From Neolecta irregularis DAH-3 (Eukaryota; Ascomycota; Neolectomycetes; Neolectales; Neolectaceae): a DNA stretch of 23,322 nt. The notes beneath the pieces were generated by a model. That model saw only the letters and a program-made list of their open reading frames with translations, did not search any database and was not told the DNA's origin. This document shows positions 9,387 through 20,529 of this stretch, one piece after another. The stretch lies in contig LXFE01004155.1 of the NCBI GenBank assembly GCA_001929475.1, positions 1 through 23,322 on the forward strand, read 5' to 3'. The translations under genes and the position numbers were made by a program. The first letter of the stretch is position 1. Every line of letters starts with the position of its first letter.

Positions 9387-11424
9387 ATGGAACGTCGTCG
9401 CGCAGAAATTGAAGCGAAGAAAGCAAAGCTCGAAGCACTACGCAAACAGAGAGAAGATCGGAAATTATCTTTATCGCGTCAAGAGATAACTTCTCCGCAA
9501 CCCCTATCCTCTTCCAGAAAAGATATCGATGACTTAGTTGCAAGCCTTGTCGGAAATAGGACAGACAGTGCTTTGGAGAGCGAGATAGGGAGCGAGAGAG
9601 GTGTTATTAGCCCTCCTTTGATTCACCCTATTGTTGCGTCAACGTGCGTTTGAATTTGGGGATTGGACGGTTGAATGACTAGGAAGAATCTAGAGATTGG
9701 TGATGTCAATATACTACTCGACGTTGCACCGAAAGAAGAAACGGTTCAGGTCATTATGTACAGCAAGGAAATACAGACTTCCAATATATCGGACGACGAA
9801 GATACGATCAAGACAACACCGATAAATGAAGATGCCATCAGAGAGAGAATACGGCGCGAGCTAATGGAGGAGAAAGAAGAAAAACCAAACGAACCTGTGA
9901 AGCAAGAGGAGGAAATACCTAAAACTCCAGGTTTCAATCATTTCTATATCTACCTAATTTTAGAACTCTCAGAAAAGGAAAAGGATACAATCATCTCTAG
10001 CAACAACTTTCTTGATTTCCTTGATCGTAGTACAAAAGTTATCGAAAGAGCAATGAATGAAGAGTATGATATTCTTGTAGATTATGGAATGGTATCTGAA
10101 GATAAGACGTACGCTTCTCTCGCATAACCACTGGCTTAACAAAACTCATTAGTCAGTCAGATTCACATGGTCAGAAACTCAAGGAGTCACTATCCTTCTA
10201 TGATTCTCGCTGGAACAAGAAACGGTCAATCACTAGTCTTTCGTTTTCACCAAAGGAAAGTTTATTTTTCTTGAGTTCCCTAATACTACAGTTCTCCGAA
10301 CTGGTTCTTGCATCATATACCAAAAATCCTTCTGCACCCAGTGATCCGGACGGTCTAGTTCAAATCTGGAACTCTCATTTACCTAGTCGCGCGGAATATA
10401 CCTTCCATTCGCAATCAGATATTCTCACCGCAAGTTTCTCGCCTTTTCATCCAAACCTCGTTGTTGGTGGAGCATACAGCGGGCAAATATTACTATGGGA
10501 TACACGTGTAAAGACCAATCCTGTGTTGAAAACTCCGTTGGGCGGAGGTGGACATACGCATCCAGTCTATGGAGTTATGGTCGTTGGAACTCAGAATGCA
10601 AATAATGTGATAAGTTGCTCAACAGATGGTGTAGTCTGTGCTTGGACGGTCGATATGTTGGCTCAACCTCAAGTATCTTGGTATTTTCTCAATTTACTGA
10701 AATCAAGGAATTATTGGAATTATCGACACCACCACCTACCAAAACCGACGAGATTGCACCGACCTGTCTTACATTTCAGACGTCGGATCCAACACACTTT
10801 ATTCTTGGCACTGAAGAAGGCACGTTGTATCCAGTTCACCGATACGATCGAGCTGGTTCCAAGGCCGGAGTTGACCCAAACTTATCATACCGTGGTCATA
10901 CAGCACCAGTCACCTCAGTCGATTTTCATCCCGTCAAAGGACTAATTGATCTTGGCGATCTGGTGCTTTCAAGCAGCTTAGACTGGACTGTGCGATTATG
11001 GAAAACGAAGATGTCGACTGGAGTTCAGGGTCAGCAGATCGTTAGGGAGGAGGTTGAATTTGCGAAGGAAGACATGGTTTATGATGTCAAATGGAGCCCC
11101 CTGAGACCCGGTCTTTGGGGATGTGTCGATGGAGCTGGTGGCGTTGAACTTTGGGATATCAATGTTGACCTGGAGGTTGGTTCTTTTGCAGATCGTGGCT
11201 GACGGTTATAGGTTCCTGTTGCAAGAGTTGTCAACGAAGGCGGAAGAAGTTTGAACAAACTTGCATGGGAGCAACATGAAGGGAAGAAGCTGGCAGTGGG
11301 CGGATTGGATGGCCGAGTTACTTTGTACGACATTGATCCAGAAATTGCGGGTCAAGAATTTGCGAAACCTGAAGAGTGGGCTGTTGTTCGACGTTTGGGT
11401 AGAGGAAGGCTGGAGAGTAACTGA
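9387..11424 (+). CDS. Cytoplasmic dynein intermediate chain (WD40)
   Basis: Scaffold of the cytoplasmic dynein motor that links heavy and light chains and binds dynactin p150 through its N-terminus. Exons are 9387-9643, 9683-9930, 9964-10108, 10153-10255, 10292-10672, 10708-11175 and 11212-11424, giving 604 aa. Introns are 39, 33, 44, 36, 35 and 36 nt. The N-terminal charged helix is MERRRAEIEAKKAKLEALRK. The IC-specific ELSEKEKDTIISSNNFLDFL and STKVIERAMNEEYDILVDY follow. A WD40 propeller includes FSELVLASYTKNPSAPSDPD, HSQSDILTASFSPFHPNLVV, GTQNANNVISCSTDGVVCAW, YRGHTAPVTSVDFHP and LSSSLDWTVRLWK. The fourth intron (10256-10291) has GA instead of GT at its 5' end. If it is retained the frame stays open and adds 12 residues inside the first blade. 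The end at 11424 follows the family (RRLGRGRLESN). Confidence 0.94.
10256..10291 (+). other. Candidate non-canonical GA-AG intron (36 nt) in dynein IC
   Basis: The segment starts GAAAGTTTAT, where a consensus donor would be GTAAGT, is pyrimidine-rich, carries CCTAATAC as a branch-like site and ends CTACAG. Its removal is in frame and joins SFSPK to FSELVLASYTKNP, the uninterrupted family pattern. The alternative GT four bases downstream would give 32 nt and break the frame. Retention would insert 12 hydrophobic residues (ESLFFLSSLILQ). Confidence 0.65.
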
Positions 11425-11966
11425 AATACTTTGTCTTGCGCATGATGTAAATGACTTTTGCCCTATCGAAGGACTATAGGCTCATGTTCTGTTTGGTTCA
11501 GACACTTCTCTATATTTGTTTCACACATTAAACTATTCGTCTAATCTTCCGAGTTATGACATATTGGCTTGGGTATTTTGTTCATGAATAATTGGCGGTG
11601 ATCATGTGCAGGTGAATATTTAGGACCCATTTTGCAGCACCATGAAAATAATTTCATGAAATTGAAAAACATGAAATTTGAAATTTCTTTTTAACTGCCT
11701 CTTTATGCCTCAGCCAGATTCATGACCAAAATGGATGTTGTAGATCTTAGGTATGCCTGATAGGTGCATGCAATGTATTTTGTAGAAAGATACTTAAGGC
11801 TTTATCTTTAGCGAATACAAGTTGGTTGCCAGGATTTGCATAATCTCATGCCATCGATGTCAGTACAAACTTTTGACACTTATGGGAATTTACTTACATA
11901 CAAAAACAACATAAATGGCGACATCAACTCCTCCAAAAGCAACCGCGAAAATCAAAGAGCGCCCCA
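11425..11966. other. Convergent intergenic region with ATGAAAT-rich palindromes
   Basis: Lies between the 3' ends of the dynein IC gene (+) and the PHD gene (-). It contains the perfect 14-bp palindrome AATTTCATGAAATT at 11650-11663 and the overlapping-type repeat GAAATTTGAAATTTC at 11673-11687. These could contribute to bidirectional 3' end formation or be simple-sequence noise. No gene is seen. Confidence 0.5.
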
Positions 11967-14321
11967 TTAAATATCTTCTGTGTCTCCGCCCAACAGATCC
12001 CTCTTGATGCTCTCCTTGGTCAGTTCTTCTGGCATTGAGCCTTTCCATTGCCCTGAATGTGCTTCTTGATGGGAATTCTGGGTTCCAGGGTTATATTGCT
12101 TGATCTGTAACGGTCTGGAAAGGTGTTGCTGAAGAGAATGCATCATGGGTTGCTGTTGGTACAAGTGAAATTGCTGTTGCTGCAGGGAAGGAACTGAATA
12201 TGGAGGACGAGGTGGCTGTTGAGTAGGATAGCAGTTTCTGTTTGCTGGAGATACATGAGGTGACAGGGGAGTGGCGGGATGTGGAGGAAATGGATCTCGA
12301 GCTTGTGGAGCTTGTGGAGCTTGAGGATTCGGTCGAGGGCCATGTTGATTGGCTTGTTGATAGGGGTACGGGTTACTCATCTGAGCAGGATAACTATATG
12401 GTCGGATATGGTAAGGGACAGAGCCTTGTTGAAGAGGGAACTGAGCATTTTGAGGAATGATGAAATGACCATTTGGCCGGATCGGAGATTGATTGTTAAA
12501 CCCCTGATGATATCCTTGAGACTGGAGATACCGCTGATGAGCCAGGATCGCCTGTTGCTGTTGAATATATATCGCGTAATTCTGCATAGCATAAGTTGGG
12601 GGTCGTGGAGATGAAGCTGTATTTGCAGGTTGTTGGATATACCCACCGAATACGGGCCGGTTGTCCAGGAATGAACTTTGTGTTGTCGTTTTTGGACGCC
12701 TTTTTGGTGAGCTGCGTTGACTTTTTCGTCCTCGGTAATCCTGATCACTTTCCTCGTCAACTTCTATTTCGTATGGTTCCGGCTCTTCCTCCTCAATTTC
12801 TTCATAGTCATCATCGTCTTTCGATTCTTTTGGCGCAACAATCTCAGGTTTTCCACTTTTACTACATCGAAAACAAAGATAATCAGCCTGGTGCTTTCGA
12901 ATTGCAATTTCAACTTCTTGACCTTGACATTCTACATGCTGCCACATGTTACATTCTTCGCATGCAACACTTAGAGTTCCATCATCCTGAGAAGTCAATT
13001 CTAAATAGAGCACAGGGTCATACAAAGTTTTCTCCTTTCACACCACATATGCAATTGAATTCCCAATCGCCCTCACTATCCTTAGGCTGAACTAAGAGAG
13101 GAGTAGCTGCTTCCCTTGGTGGGCTTGCAGCATCATCTTCGTTCCCAGTGGAAGCTCCAACGCTTTCCTGCCTCATTATCCGCAATTCTCTTTCCCGAAG
13201 TCGTTGTTCTCTGGTTATTGGAGGTTTGATTACTTTCCCAGACCCATCACGGCGACTTTTCTTGATGGTATAGTCGTGTTCTTTCACTTCCTGGGCTTCC
13301 TTCTCCTCCTGTTCTTTCCGGGCTGCATCACGAGCAAATATTCGAGATGAGCGTTCACGGAATGGAGTCAGGAAATTTGCCATTGCCTGTTCTTCCTGCT
13401 TCGTTTTCTTCTCTATACGTCGATTTTCAATCACTTGAGTAATTTCGGGTATTGCCTCCTCAGTTAGATAAATATAGAGTTTCTTTTCGTCTCCTTTTGT
13501 TTGATTTAGTCCAAGGATGAATTTATCATATTCTTCAACCGTCGTCGCAACGCATTCCCACGTGTCACTCATGGGAGCTAGTTCTGATTCCTCGGAGACG
13601 GTTTGTCCGCGTTTGCGTTTTTTAGAGTGTCGATAGGGAAATTCGGGATCAGGGGCGCGGTACATATAGCTGTTATCAAGGATGTAATACATATATCCTT
13701 TGTTATCGTAACCGATAGTATCCACGCGCTGAGAATTAGTCCTACGTCGAATAGACAAAACTTGCCCATACATCCTCTCGGTTTTCGATACCGGACATTC
13801 GCTCCTGGAACCTTTCCGCGTTCCAAAGTTGCCATTCGCAAAGTCGCCAGAGAACGTTTATCTGGAGGTCTTAGTCCGTGCATAACATAGAAGGGCGTGC
13901 TTTATGAAAATCAGAGAGTGAAGAAAAGGATTTTGGTTGGATATCATCACTGAAGGGGTTTTCTGATGGCTTTTTTGCGAGAAACTGTCGCCTTGTATAC
14001 TCGTCGGCATTTTCCAGACTATATCAGGAACAAGATAGCAATCTTCTACGTACCTCAAATGCCGATTAGAAGACACGCGTTTCAACAGGATCAAACGTAA
14101 ATCCAGCAAATATTCGATATTGTCTTGGACGATCGCCGATTCAAAATCCTATTAAGTTAATATCTGATCAAAACATGTAAACTCACATCGTAATCAAAAT
14201 CCTCAGACGTAATGGCTTCGCTAAAGGTCCACATGAACTGTGCAAATGCAGAGAGCTGCCATATTTGTCTTAGTGATTGTATGCGATTCGGTATTGATAT
14301 CGCGGGTTCTGAGTCTGACAT
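11967..14321 (-). CDS. PHD-finger chromatin protein with RSF1/WHIM-like N-terminal half
   Basis: Exons on the complement are 14187-14321, 14054-14148, 13901-14018, 13772-13861, 13024-13728 and 11967-12986, 720 aa. Introns are 38, 35, 39, 43 and 37 nt. The N-terminal third (QFMWTFSEAITSEDFDYD; LLDLRLILLKRVSSNRHLR; KINVLWRLCEWQLWNAERFQ; RVDTIGYDNKGYMYYILDN; ECVATTVEEYDKFI) resembles the DDT/WHIM-type region of RSF1-like proteins and of fungal PHD proteins, where an aromatic YY.LDDN.LYR motif is typical. A basic/acidic coiled-coil-like segment follows. Next comes a C4HC3 PHD finger: CIC, CEEC, HVEC and CFRC, split by an intron. Then a long disordered Q/P/Y/N-rich tail runs to the stop. The expected role is nucleosome reading in a remodelling or deacetylase complex (inference). 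The intron 13862-13900 uses a GC donor; without it the frame hits a stop. Confidence 0.85.
13862..13900 (-). other. GC-AG intron (39 nt) in the PHD-finger gene
   Basis: On the coding strand it begins GCACGC, carries GGACTAAGACC as branch site and ends CTCCAG. It joins SLSDFHK to INVLWRLCEWQLW, in frame, and removes the in-frame TAA. No GT in the neighbourhood gives a joinable intron of normal size. Confidence 0.7.
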
Positions 14322-15536
14322 TTATTAGATGTTCAAGAAAAGCGGGCGGCTATCGACTCACCGGGTAACCCGTCTCAACAACCTGATCATCTGGAGATTG
14401 TAATCAAATACCAAACAGGATTACTTTAACTGCGGCAACAGGTGTTTAATTATTTTCCGTATGGTAGCTATGTATATGATTAGGAAAGCAGTCTAATACC
14501 ACTAGGATGCCGACAAAACTGTACAGTTGCATTCCTTCGTGCCGATATCCTCGTCCGAACATCTTGGGACCTTATTCTTTAGATGGACAAGTACAAATTT
14601 CACTTTTCCTTGAAAAACTTCAGCAGCCGTTCTAAAATACCCTGAATGACTGTTTGTTGATTTGCACAAACAAGCCCTTTCTTCAATGCTCTGAATTTCT
14701 GATAGAGCTTGTTTGACATGAAATCCGGGCGAGTCCTCCGCGGATGCGTGGTTGTATCTATCTGTTCCAATTATAAGATTTCCGCCGTTTTATTGGCCGG
14801 AACTCTTAACTTCCTATCAGACCTTCGGAGATCCGGGATTTGAGTTTAGCCGCACCTTGCAGTCAGCAAAGAAAAGCAAAAAGTCGTCCGAGATACTGAA
14901 TGAGCTGGAAATCCTACCTCTAGAATATATCTTGAGAGCCTCGATGACCGGACAGACCAGTACTTATAAACACACCATGCCAATTTTGAGTTACCGGAAA
15001 ATTAGCATACTAAGGCATTTTGTTCCATCAATACGTTACTTTCTAGGATAAAAGTGCATTCTCCAAGGTTAGAATGCCAATATTTTGTATCGATATATCA
15101 TCCCCAGGGAAGGACATCAAGTTTTACTCAATCCTTGGGGATATTTTCAAGCCACGACAGGGAAGGACTCAAGCATTTGTCACCCTCAAGATTAGTCATA
15201 TGGTATCTCGCAGAAATGAATCGAACTAGCCGTCATGGAATACACTGCATTGGGGTTCATATCCTCAATCTTAGCTTTGACAGCCTCGTCATACGGGGTT
15301 TCTGCTATGAAGGCTTGCCCTAATTTAAAAGTTCGCTACAATTTAATTAAAATCTATAAACGTAGTTGTAGGAATCTTTAATCGAGAGATCATAGTCATT
15401 AGTGGATTATATTGTAAGAGAGCAATCGAGTCGTGGCAAGAGGCACTATTGACGATGATAATGTGTTACACGGAAAAAGAAAAAGGATTAAATATGTGAC
15501 CATCTCTTACGACCTTAGTACTGATACCCCTTATAT
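14322..15536. other. 1.2-kb intergenic region between two minus-strand genes
   Basis: Contains the promoter of the PHD gene and the 3' flank of the PRL1 gene. Two consecutive plus-strand open frames (14752-15051 and 15054-15323) show no motif, and neither tiny introns nor frame joining improves them, so I do not call them. A possible very short spliced minus-strand frame at 14450-14562 is listed separately. Confidence 0.5.
14450..14562 (-). CDS. Possible micro-ORF, two exons (speculative)
   Basis: On the complement an ATG at 14562 opens MFGRGYRHEGMQLYSFVGIL. An intron-like segment 14468-14502 (35 nt, GTGGTA, TCCTAATC, ATAG) has the window's typical layout, and five more codons reach TAA at 14450. 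The product would be 25 aa. A further exon could extend it, but I could not find a convincing one. The intron-like signal is the only reason to list it. No family is recognised, and it may be chance or a leader of the PHD gene. Confidence 0.18.
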
Positions 15537-17182
15537 CTAAAATTTTCGTCTAGATAGCGTAGGTGCCCATTCAATAGGGTGCGTCTCCTCCGTAGCGTTT
15601 TCATCTTGTTTCCAAATCTTGATGGTTTTATCCGCCTCACAAGTTATCAATCTATGGATCAGACCAAATTTATCTTTAGAAGTGAAATACCTTAATCCGG
15701 TTTTATCAAATGTACTAGCGAAAATACCGGCTTCAGCTTCAAGAGATCCAGGTTGAACAGTAGTTTCGAGACTCTGATATTTGTATCCGCTTTTCCAATC
15801 GTAGAAACACATCGACCCATTGTCAGCTAATTCATCAGTTTGATCAGTAAACAAACAAAATACCTCCAGAAAACAAAACATTATCAGAATTTATAGAAAG
15901 GGTATTGACAATAGCATTATGACCCTCAAAATTTTGCATAAAAGTGCCTTCGGGACATTTCCACTGTTTAACGTTATCAGCGCTTCCAGAGGCGAAAGTG
16001 AATTCGTTGGGATGTAAAGCTAATGCGCGTACAGACTTTTTGTGATGTGTCAAAACAGCCATTGATTTTCCGGCAGCGAGATCCCATAAACGTATCGTCG
16101 AATCCATGGATCCCGTGATGACTTGAGGGTCGGCTATAACATTTAACGAAAATTCAAGGGGAAGAGGATAAAAGCAATACCTTCCTGGCATTTCACATCA
16201 CTGACAGTACCGGTGTGGCCACCCAAAACATGAATATTCTGTCGTGTTCTTATGTCCCACACTCTCGCAACAGCATCACGTCCTGATGTCACCAAAATAT
16301 CTAATGTTGGATGTAACGATAGGGAGTAGACACCGCTTAGGTGGCCGTGATAATGTCGAATTACTTTATTCTGTTCGAGATCATAACATTTGATCATTTT
16401 ATCTTCGCCGCAGGAAAACAGATAAGGATGACGAGAAGAAACAGCCAATCCGCGAACTGTCGAAATATGGCCTGTCAATGAAAGTTTCAACGTCCCAGAG
16501 GCCAAATCCCAAATCTTGCAGGTAATGAGCATTACTGAGAAAGAAGATTTTACCTTGATGGTCCGGTCGCCGGCGCCAGTACAAAACCACTGATTTCCAG
16601 GTTCCACGGCAACGCTTCTCACCCACCCCAAATGACCGCTGATAACTCTCATCAGTTTCCACGGAGCGTGCCATTCTGGTTTGATAGGTTGAACGTTTTG
16701 GCGCCTAATCAAGGCTGAGGAAGGTTGAGCACGATTATCAATTAGGGCACCAGCGCCATTCGACATTCCGTTTGATAACTTGGATCTGAGAGTAAGAGCT
16801 TGAGATATTGATAAAGACGAAGTCGGAGGGGGAATCCCTTGAATAAGTTTCTGCGTGGGGTCGGATGAAGGCATAGATCCACTTTGCTTTTTGGCTCCAG
16901 GAAGCTTTGCAGCAAGGTGAGGCGGTAATTCTCGAACACTATCGTATTCTGCCCTCATTCTGACGGTCAAAGAAGTTTTCTGGCTAAGCTTATTAGTTGA
17001 TTCGCTTAGAGGGTACTCCACCTGGCTTCCAAAGGGGAGGCTAAGGTTCCGGCGTATTCATTTCCAAACACTTCTCTGGTTCGTAAAGCAGACCGACTGA
17101 TTAATTCCTGATATTTAATGCAAGACCATCTTGAAGATCTTACCTTGGGATCGCGTGCTTCCGTTACACCCACGGAAAGCAT
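15537..17182 (-). CDS. prp46: Prp46/PRL1/PLRG1 WD40 pre-mRNA splicing factor
   Basis: Seven-bladed WD40 subunit of the Prp19/NTC spliceosomal complex. Exons on the complement are 17144-17182, 17022-17107, 16554-16983, 16181-16514, 15864-16133, 15691-15826 and 15537-15651. Introns are 36, 38, 39, 47, 37 and 39 nt and the product is exactly 469 aa. The N-terminal [20 protein letters not shown] and [14 protein letters not shown] precede the propeller. Propeller blades include [73 protein letters not shown] and [17 protein letters not shown]. The last motif plus the ending ETHPIEW...SRRKF is diagnostic of PRL1/Prp46. Two introns (39 nt each) are in frame and would go unnoticed without the alignment pattern. 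An in-frame ATG at 17239 exists, but it would leave only 9 nt to the divergent gene's start, so 17182 is preferred. Confidence 0.94.
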
Positions 17183-17248
17183 CACAGAAGGTCGATACAG
17201 AGTTGAAGAGTTGAGTCGGAGTTTCAAAACAATTTCCATCAAGTTGCG
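17183..17248. promoter_or_regulatory. 66-bp divergent intergenic region, presumed bidirectional promoter
   Basis: The chosen starts of the Prp46 gene (17182, -) and the prefoldin 5 gene (17249, +) are separated by only 66 bp. If the upstream Prp46 ATG at 17239 is used, 9 bp remain. Core promoter elements must then lie inside each other's 5' regions. No TATA box is obvious. Confidence 0.5.
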
Positions 17249-17854
17249 ATGGCTACTTCACCAAAGCCGGGTATTACTTATGAATCTTCGTGAAGTCTAA
17301 CTATCAGTCGATCTCACTTCATTGAATTCAGAGGAATTGAAAGACGTGAAACGGCAGCTAGATCTGGAAATTGAACAATTAACACAATCATATACCACAC
17401 TAAGAACGGCTCGCAATCGGTTCATTGAGTGCCAGAATGCTGTAGAAATAACTTCAAAGAAGGAAAATGAAGGTTTCAACTCATTAAAATAATAAATCTC
17501 TTATGAATAGGGAAAGAAATTTTGGTTCCGTTGACCGTTAGTTTATATGTACCGGGGAAGATAAAAAATACCGAAATGGTCAATGTAGACCTTGGGACAG
17601 GATATCATGTCGATATGGTACTATTGTCTACTCTGAGAGAGTTGCTGAGCCATAAGACCGCTGCGAAGGCGATGGAATTCTACAAAGGAAAGGTCGAATA
17701 TGTGGAAAAAAGTCTATCAGAAATAGAGAGAATTCTGGACTCCAAAGCTCAAAATGGAGGCATAGTAACTCAAGTATGCCTTTGGTGCGATTTAGAGATT
17801 GAATTCTAGGTATTGAGGGAAAAGATTGCACAAGCTTCGGCACAGAGTGCGTAA
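17249..17854 (+). CDS. Prefoldin subunit 5 (Gim5/PFDN5)
   Basis: Alpha-type subunit of the hexameric prefoldin co-chaperone that delivers unfolded actin and tubulin to CCT/TRiC. Exons are 17249-17270, 17308-17472, 17511-17773 and 17810-17854; introns are 37, 38 and 36 nt; the product is 164 aa, normal for the family. An N-terminal coiled-coil helix (SEELKDVKRQLDLEIEQLTQ) leads to the beta-hairpin core KEILVPLTVSLYVPGKIKNT and VNVDLGTGYHVDM, the PFDN5 signature. A C-terminal coiled-coil helix (KGKVEYVEKSLSEIERIL) follows. It is divergently paired with the Prp46 gene. The first exon codes for only seven full residues (MATSPKP). Confidence 0.94.
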
Positions 17855-18207
17855 TTCCAAATATTGGCTTCATATTGCAATTTACACTGATGTTATCGGA
17901 CTTATCTCATTTGCTCCTTCATGCGTAGCAGTTATTAGCTTTCTTCAGTTCCAAGGGTACTGAAGGCATTTTTTGGCGTGGTCAGTTCAGCCGTTGCTGG
18001 CTTAGACTGACAATATTTCAACAGGCTTAAGGCTATGATTTTTAATATCTTCCCTTGACTGTAACCATGATTCGTATAGAGATTGATATGGATGAATTAG
18101 GTTAAACAGTTAATTATTATCAATTACCCATTAGCTCGTCCCTCATCTCGTGACTTCCGCAATTTCATCCACGGGCACATTTTCTTATTCTACTACATTC
18201 AATCCTC
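17855..18207. other. Intergenic upstream of the P5C dehydrogenase gene
   Basis: About 350 nt with AT-rich tracts (TTAATTATTATCAATTA near 18111-18127). It presumably holds the prefoldin 5 terminator and the P5CDH promoter. No additional gene is seen, and I did not find a convincing upstream exon coding a mitochondrial presequence. Confidence 0.5.
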
Positions 18208-20061
<1,854 letters not shown>

Positions 20062-20529
20062 AAAGACCGTACCTAGCTCCTGTGAAAATAAACCGCGTGG
20101 CACAGTTCTGGAGAATTGGGTTTATTTTCTCGTATTATTTTCTCGTCATATTTGTTTGTATATATTTATTCTGAATATCAATTTGCCATATATGTTCATG
20201 AGACAGCGGCAGTCTTAGGCTAACTGGACTAGTGTGCCCACCCGCCCGCCGGAGAAATCTGAACCGCCCGCCGGCGGGTCGGTGGATGGGTTTTTATGGC
20301 ACCCGCCTTCACCAAGAGATCCAAACCATCCACCTGGAGAGTGTTCTGGCAGGCTGTTAGATTGTATGGCGGTTAGTGGACACAGTGAACTAGACGATAA
20401 AACAAGAATTTGTATCTCAATGACGTCAGGAACTAACCTCCAAAAATTGACAGCAGACCTACCTCACTGTTTCTAATTCGACAATATCATATCACTCAAG
20501 CAGGCGCTTCGAGGCTCTTCTATGGGGAA
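20062..20529. other. Intergenic with a GC-rich inverted-repeat island
   Basis: About 470 nt between the P5CDH and YME2 genes. The first 170 nt are AT-rich. At 20236-20310 the composition flips to strongly GC-rich (see the repeat entry). The rest holds the YME2 promoter. No gene is seen. Confidence 0.55.
20236..20310. repeat. GC-rich inverted repeat (CCCGCCGGCGGG island)
   Basis: Contains the perfect 12-bp palindrome CCCGCCGGCGGG (20267-20278). There is a larger imperfect inverted repeat between CCACCCGCCCGCC (about 20238-20250) and GGCGGGTCGGTGG (about 20273-20285), and a direct repeat of CCGCCCGCCGG-like blocks. The composition is unlike the AT-rich surroundings. It could be the terminus or relic of a short dispersed element, or a hairpin-forming regulatory site. 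Confidence 0.6.

Noticed and set aside
12242-13090. Several plus-strand open frames opposite the PHD gene
   Set aside because: They are antisense shadows of the Q/P-rich and acidic coding sequence of the minus-strand gene.
14752-15323. Two consecutive plus-strand open frames of about 100 and 90 codons
   Set aside because: No recognisable family, and joining them by a short intron does not produce a better protein. Kept as intergenic.
17183-17239. Prp46 translation from the upstream ATG at 17239
   Set aside because: It is in frame, but it would leave 9 bp to the divergent start and add a segment with no family similarity. The start at 17182 is preferred, though the alternative is not excluded.
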